Shown piece after piece: positions 5,947 through 9,068 of a DNA stretch of 9,068 bases. Location of the stretch: assembly GCA_964545475.1 (NCBI GenBank), contig CAZJGG010000086.1, forward strand, positions 1-9,068, written 5' to 3'. The notes beneath the pieces are model-generated. The model saw nothing but the letters and a program-made list of their open reading frames with translations. It did not search any database and had not been told where the DNA came from. The first letter of the stretch is position 1, and each line of letters opens with the position of its first letter. The position numbers were made by a program, and so were the translations under genes. This stretch comes from CAZJGG01 sp964545475. GTDB taxonomy: Bacteria; Bacillota; Clostridia; Lachnospirales; JAISER01.

Positions 5947-7338
5947 ATGTTTATGAATACAGATAAAGCATATTTATTAGGACTTATTATTGGCGGTGGA
6001 ACATTTGGAAATGCCGAAGATATATTTCGAATCAAATTGCCTTTCAAAAAGTGGGGTTCTTATTTAGAAAACCCAAAACGTGCAGGTCAAATTTCGAGAG
6101 ATATTATGAGCGTTGTTAGCCCAATGTTTCGTAATATATACGACCTAATTGTTAGTTTTGAGGCAACCGAAAATATGTGGCTCATACTTTGTGATGGTGA
6201 TACTACTGCACTTAAAGATGACTTACTTACATATGGTATTTCTTGTAATGGTGAAGTAAAAGAAACAGTAGACATTGATAAGGTATGTAATGAATTGATT
6301 GATGACAACTTAAAGCGAAGGTTTATTGCTGGTTTAGCTGATTCTATAGGGAGTATGGCAAAATCACAACGGAGATTTACAGATGAAAACCAAATCCTCT
6401 CTTTGGAGATTAAGGGGTATAATTTTAGTTTTGTTTGTGGCCTTTGTCGCTTGTTACATAGTATAAATTGTATACCAGATCAAGTTAATTGGAATCACCC
6501 AAACATACACTGTGCTAACAATCCCTTTTATACTGCATGGAACAAAGGTTTTAAATTACGAATATTACTTGACCAATATGCACAATTTGGTGCATTTGCT
6601 TTTCGAACAAAAGCTGAATCATCAAATGAGAATAGGAGCTTGCAACAACAAATTCATACTGCACAACCTTGCTTAGAGCAGAGAATGAATGTCACACCAT
6701 CTTGTGTTCATCCATCAGAAAATGATACTCGTTTACCAGAAGAAATTAGAGGTGGGCACTATATACATTACCGCCATTTTTGTGCTGTACTTGGTTGTGA
6801 ACATGCTCCCTATGATAAAATAACAAGCCAATTCTCACGACTTGGCGAACTTGTAATTCCGTTCGTAATTCAATGCCGAGATTCAATTTTTCAAATACAG
6901 TCTATCATTGATAGAGATCCACTGTTATCAAACAGGAGTTACCATAATTTTGATATTAGTGTAATGGAATTGCTTAATTATTATAATTCTGACGCTAATA
7001 CGCGTCTTTATGGAACTAATTCAAGTAACGGCTATCCTATCAAAGAAATTTTGCAAGCTACAGCATATATCATTGCAGATGATAGTGAACTTTTTGGAAA
7101 AAGACCCAAAGGATATATTGAAATAATAAATAAACATCTTAAGAATGACCTTGATTTAGTTGTTTCACTTCGCAAACCTGATTTATTAACTCCATTAGTT
7201 ATTGTTGGCAATAATCGTGGTGCTCTTGTTGGTGCAGAAAATCCATTAGTTTATAAAAAATTGATTTCTCATTCACCTAATAATGAATATAAACTTATTG
7301 TCCGACCTATTACAGAGGAGGATTTAAGTGAAGCGTAA
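5947..7338 (+). CDS. LAGLIDADG-fold-like protein lacking catalytic acids, putative recognition subunit of a restriction system
   Basis: 463 aa, with no close family that I can name. The first motif, AYLLGLIIGGG at residues 8-18, is almost the first motif of homing endonucleases such as I-DmoI, but the metal-binding acid is replaced by glycine (G17). The second, FIAGLADSIGS at 126-136, has isoleucine (I134) at that position. The 117-residue spacing and strand/helix-like stretches after each motif fit a two-repeat monomer spanning about 1-215. A middle region (270-290) has a histidine/cysteine cluster, HYIHYRHFCAVLGCEH, possibly metal binding. The C-terminal 120 residues are unassigned. The start at ATG 5947 lies 5 nt after the methyltransferase stop, with AAAGGAG inside that gene's end; ATG 5953 is an alternative. 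By analogy with WhiA, a known catalytically dead LAGLIDADG protein, I infer DNA binding without cleavage, with the nuclease supplied by the overlapping downstream gene. Confidence 0.6.
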   Translation: MFMNTDKAYLLGLIIGGGTFGNAEDIFRIKLPFKKWGSYLENPKRAGQISRDIMSVVSPMFRNIYDLIVSFEATENMWLILCDGDTTALKDDLLTYGISCNGEVKETVDIDKVCNELIDDNLKRRFIAGLADSIGSMAKSQRRFTDENQILSLEIKGYNFSFVCGLCRLLHSINCIPDQVNWNHPNIHCANNPFYTAWNKGFKLRILLDQYAQFGAFAFRTKAESSNENRSLQQQIHTAQPCLEQRMNVTPSCVHPSENDTRLPEEIRGGHYIHYRHFCAVLGCEHAPYDKITSQFSRLGELVIPFVIQCRDSIFQIQSIIDRDPLLSNRSYHNFDISVMELLNYYNSDANTRLYGTNSSNGYPIKEILQATAYIIADDSELFGKRPKGYIEIINKHLKNDLDLVVSLRKPDLLTPLVIVGNNRGALVGAENPLVYKKLISHSPNNEYKLIVRPITEEDLSEA

Positions 7339-7906
7339 TGAGGTATCTTATTATCCAGAAATTCAAAAATTCATAGAAGCTCAACTTAAAAGTAATTTTA
7401 TGGCAAGTAATAGACGAGAATTATATGTTTATTGGGGGATTGGCGAACTCAAAACTAACCTCCAACGAATAATCAACGAGCATCCAATTGAGTGTGCTTG
7501 TGCAATGAAATTTGCTGAAAGTGTACCACCATTAAGCCTTGATATTTTTGCTTTAATTACTGATGGAATGAAATTTGAACTGTTAATTTTAGAAGTCAAA
7601 CTTGTGAAAAGTGCTGGTCTTAGTGAGTGGTCTCAGCTTGTAGGTTATTGCCTTGTATCAGGTTCAAAGTATGGTTTGCTAATAAATATTGATAATGGGG
7701 GTAGTCCACGTCTAACACAAATATTGCATACCGAGCGTCATATTTCACATATTCAAACAATAATAAACAACGAGAATAGAGAACATTTACTTGGATTTAT
7801 GCAATGGAATAGTTTAACACATAATTTTGAGTACACAAACCTTGGTCTAATAAAATCGCTTTCTGAACTAAGTATTCGACTTGCATCAGAATTTGCCGAA
7901 GATTAA
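7328..7906 (+). CDS. PD-(D/E)XK-fold nuclease, putative cleavage subunit
   Basis: 192 aa. The core nuclease signature is visible: D72 in LSLDIFALI (69-77), then E89-x-K91 in LLILEVK (85-91) on the next strand, followed by a helix with QLVGY (103-107) and a strand YGLLINID (115-122). That order (D, ExK, then a Q-containing helix) is typical of restriction-endonuclease-like folds. E40 (GIGELKT) could be the extra helix-1 glutamate. The protein is small and shows no obvious DNA-recognition domain, which suggests that specificity comes from a partner. The start is GTG at 7328, 6 nt after an excellent GAGGAGG (7315-7321). The gene overlaps the end of the preceding gene by 11 nt, implying translational coupling and joint action. 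It is the last gene of the operon, so the methyltransferase is made first, a sensible order for host protection. The fold is likely; the target and complex are inferred. Confidence 0.72.
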   Translation: MKRNEVSYYPEIQKFIEAQLKSNFMASNRRELYVYWGIGELKTNLQRIINEHPIECACAMKFAESVPPLSLDIFALITDGMKFELLILEVKLVKSAGLSEWSQLVGYCLVSGSKYGLLINIDNGGSPRLTQILHTERHISHIQTIINNENREHLLGFMQWNSLTHNFEYTNLGLIKSLSELSIRLASEFAED

Positions 7907-7927
7907 TTGCAAATATATTATACTGAT

Positions 7928-7964
7928 AAAAAAGCAACCACATATTGAATATAGATGCAGTTGC
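7928..7964 (-). terminator. Rho-independent terminator, chiefly minus strand, possibly bidirectional
   Basis: GCAAC (7934-7938) pairs with GTTGC (7960-7964), with an inner ATATT/AATAT stem at 7942-7952. On the minus strand a run of six T follows directly (complement of 7928-7933). On the plus strand a weaker T-rich tail follows, so it could also end the methyltransferase operon, which stops at 7906. Confidence 0.6.
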
Positions 7965-7976
7965 ATTTGTATTTTA

Positions 7977-8115
7977 GCCGCCGGCAGGCCGCACGTACTT
8001 TGACCCCTCAACGGGGATAAGGGCAAAGTACATAGTGCGTTAGCTACTTTGCGTGGCAAGTAGAAAAACCACGGCGAGTGGCTACCCCTTACAAAAAAGG
8101 ATAGCCATTTGCCAC
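7977..8115. other. Hairpin-rich structured element between the relaxase gene and the restriction operon
   Basis: This segment is more GC-rich than its surroundings and packed with complementary pieces. GCACGTACTTTG (7991-8002) pairs with CAAAGTAC (8024-8031) plus GTGC (8035-8038), enclosing CCCC/GGGG. CTACTTTGC (8044-8052) pairs with GCAAGTAG (8056-8063). CCAC (8069-8072) pairs with GTGG (8078-8081), and GGCTA (8080-8084) with TAGCC (8102-8106). A long-range pair joins GTGGCAA (8053-8059) to TTGCCAC (8109-8115). Some pairings exclude each other. Read on the minus strand it follows the relaxase stop and ends in the terminator at 7928-7964, as a 3' UTR or separate RNA would. Hairpin clusters near Mob/Pre genes can also be single-strand replication origins or transfer sites. 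I do not recognise a named RNA family, and strand and function are open. Confidence 0.5.
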
Positions 8116-8154
8116 AGAATTTGACTGCGTAAGCCAACATCTAACGAGTGCTTT

Positions 8155-9068
8155 TTATCTTTCGTAATCGTAACTTTTTTGTTGCTTGCCAAAAATATTT
8201 GGGCTTATTTTTCGCATTTCATTTTTCACCTCAACATCAAGAGCAATGTTTTTTAACATAGCTTCGGCTTGCTCAGGAAAATTATTTTTTTCAGCAAGCC
8301 TTGCTCCGTAGTTGGCAAGTGCGTCAATCATAGTTGATTGTTTGGGTGAAAGATTTTCAATTTTGTAATCGGGCGAATAATTAAAATCGTATTTTAGTAA
8401 TCCAATCGCTTGAACAATTTTTGTTATTGCCGAATACGCCTCTTGAAGTTTTGCTTTAAGAGAATTATTCTCATTGATGAGGGCAGTTGATTGACTTTGC
8501 AGATTATCACGCTCCATTTTTACCCTTATTGCGTTTTTAAGTAAGTCCTCTTTGCCATCAAGATTTTTTTCTCTGGCAGTGAGTTCTTTGTCTTTTGCCG
8601 TTGCGGATTGTTCTCTTTTTGAAATATCAACACGGCGTTTGCGAATGTCTTTAATTTCTTTTTCGTTAGCAATGTAAGCGTCAGCCATTTCTTTTAACCT
8701 CATTAAATCTTCATATGAAATTTTTACATTACTTCCGAACATTGGCTTGTCGGGTATTTTTATCTCAAAAATTTTCGTTTTTAGTTTTTGTAATTCACGA
8801 ATTGACCCAACATCTTTTTCAAGTTTCTCTTTTTCTTGAATGAGTAAATTTTTATCACCTCGAACATTTTCCAATTCAGATTGCGTTTCTTCTAATTCAA
8901 AATTTGCTAATCTAAGTTTAGCTGTTTTATCTTGTAACGACATTTCTTTTTCAGCCAGTTCTTCTTTTCGTTTTTCTGCTTTGTATTCCAATACAGAAAG
9001 ATGTTGTGCGGTGCCAACACCATTTAAATAACTTAATAAATCCACAATAAATGACGAAATAAAAGCTG
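8155..9068 (-). CDS. MobV/Pre-type plasmid mobilisation relaxase, C-terminal part, N-terminus beyond the window
   Basis: 303 residues are visible and the frame stays open to the right edge, so the GTG at 9045 is not the true start. The stretch LNGVGTAQHLSVLEYKAEKR matches the segment that follows the catalytic domain in Mob/Pre proteins (pattern G, HL, then E-Y/F-K). It is followed by long lysine/glutamate-rich coiled coils. A break near KIPDKPMFG and KISYEDLMRLKEMA, and a C-terminal LSPKQSTMIDALANYGARLA, are also characteristic. The histidine and tyrosine residues of the catalytic domain lie outside the window. Such relaxases nick at oriT and mobilise small plasmids or integrative mobilisable elements with help from a conjugative element. 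The stop is TAA at 8155-8157; a structured segment and terminator follow. The gene points away from the defence genes and identifies the island as mobilisable. Family is fairly confident; intactness is unknown. Confidence 0.75.
   Translation of the reverse strand, partial: AFISSFIVDLLSYLNGVGTAQHLSVLEYKAEKRKEELAEKEMSLQDKTAKLRLANFELEETQSELENVRGDKNLLIQEKEKLEKDVGSIRELQKLKTKIFEIKIPDKPMFGSNVKISYEDLMRLKEMADAYIANEKEIKDIRKRRVDISKREQSATAKDKELTAREKNLDGKEDLLKNAIRVKMERDNLQSQSTALINENNSLKAKLQEAYSAITKIVQAIGLLKYDFNYSPDYKIENLSPKQSTMIDALANYGARLAEKNNFPEQAEAMLKNIALDVEVKNEMRKISPNIFGKQQKSYDYER

Noticed and set aside
5947..7338. The LAGLIDADG-like protein as an intein or intron-encoded homing endonuclease
   Set aside because: The neighbouring methyltransferase is complete and uninterrupted, there are no splice or intein motifs, and the catalytic acids are missing, so a homing role is unlikely.
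7886..8140. Minus-strand open frame of 84 codons overlapping the end of the nuclease gene and the hairpin-rich segment
   Set aside because: No ribosome binding site, a composition rich in Cys/Trp/Phe/Pro, and nearly every part explained by palindromic DNA. It is more likely a by-product of the structured element than a protein.
1..9068. CRISPR array, tRNA or rRNA genes
   Set aside because: No regularly spaced direct repeats, tRNA cloverleaf signatures or rRNA-like stretches were seen on either strand.

Overview
The window looks like accessory DNA from a low-GC Bacillota, most likely a gut-type member of the Clostridia. The reasons are the AT-rich composition, consensus purine-rich ribosome binding sites, sigma-A-type promoters, a MobV/Pre-type relaxase, and a remnant of the very large SNF2-helicase/N12-methylase protein carried by conjugative elements of these bacteria. 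No chromosomal housekeeping gene, tRNA, rRNA or CRISPR array is visible, so the assignment is an inference.

Left block (1-3058, minus strand): a near-consensus promoter carrying a 17-bp inverted repeat drives an ABC/AAA_15-type ATPase. An RloB-family protein with TOPRIM-like motifs follows almost immediately. About 90 nt further on is a sacsin/Hsp90-like (GHKL) ATPase that runs off the left edge. The ATPase-RloB pair resembles ATPase plus TOPRIM phage-defence pairs (AbiL, PARIS).

Middle (3059-4648): a short inverted repeat, then a decayed fragment of the SNF2/N12-methylase giant protein. It lacks its N-terminal half and has a damaged helicase motif VI. About 390 bp without a convincing gene follows, ending in a TTGTAT-17-TATAAT promoter pointing right.

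Right block (4585-7906, plus strand): a three-gene operon that reads as an unusual restriction-modification system. It contains a C5-cytosine methyltransferase with an extra N-terminal helix-turn-helix, a 463-aa protein with two LAGLIDADG-like motifs that both lack the catalytic acid, and a 192-aa PD-(D/E)XK nuclease. Genes two and three are tightly coupled. I infer that the methyltransferase protects the host, the 463-aa protein recognises DNA or scaffolds the complex, and the small protein cuts. This is the best candidate in the window for an undescribed system.

Right edge (7928-9068, minus strand): the C-terminal part of a MobV/Pre relaxase with long coiled coils, then a hairpin-rich segment of roughly 140-190 nt ending in a terminator-like hairpin. 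That segment could be a structured RNA, a 3' UTR, or a single-strand origin or transfer element. The whole reads as a mobilisable element loaded with defence cargo.
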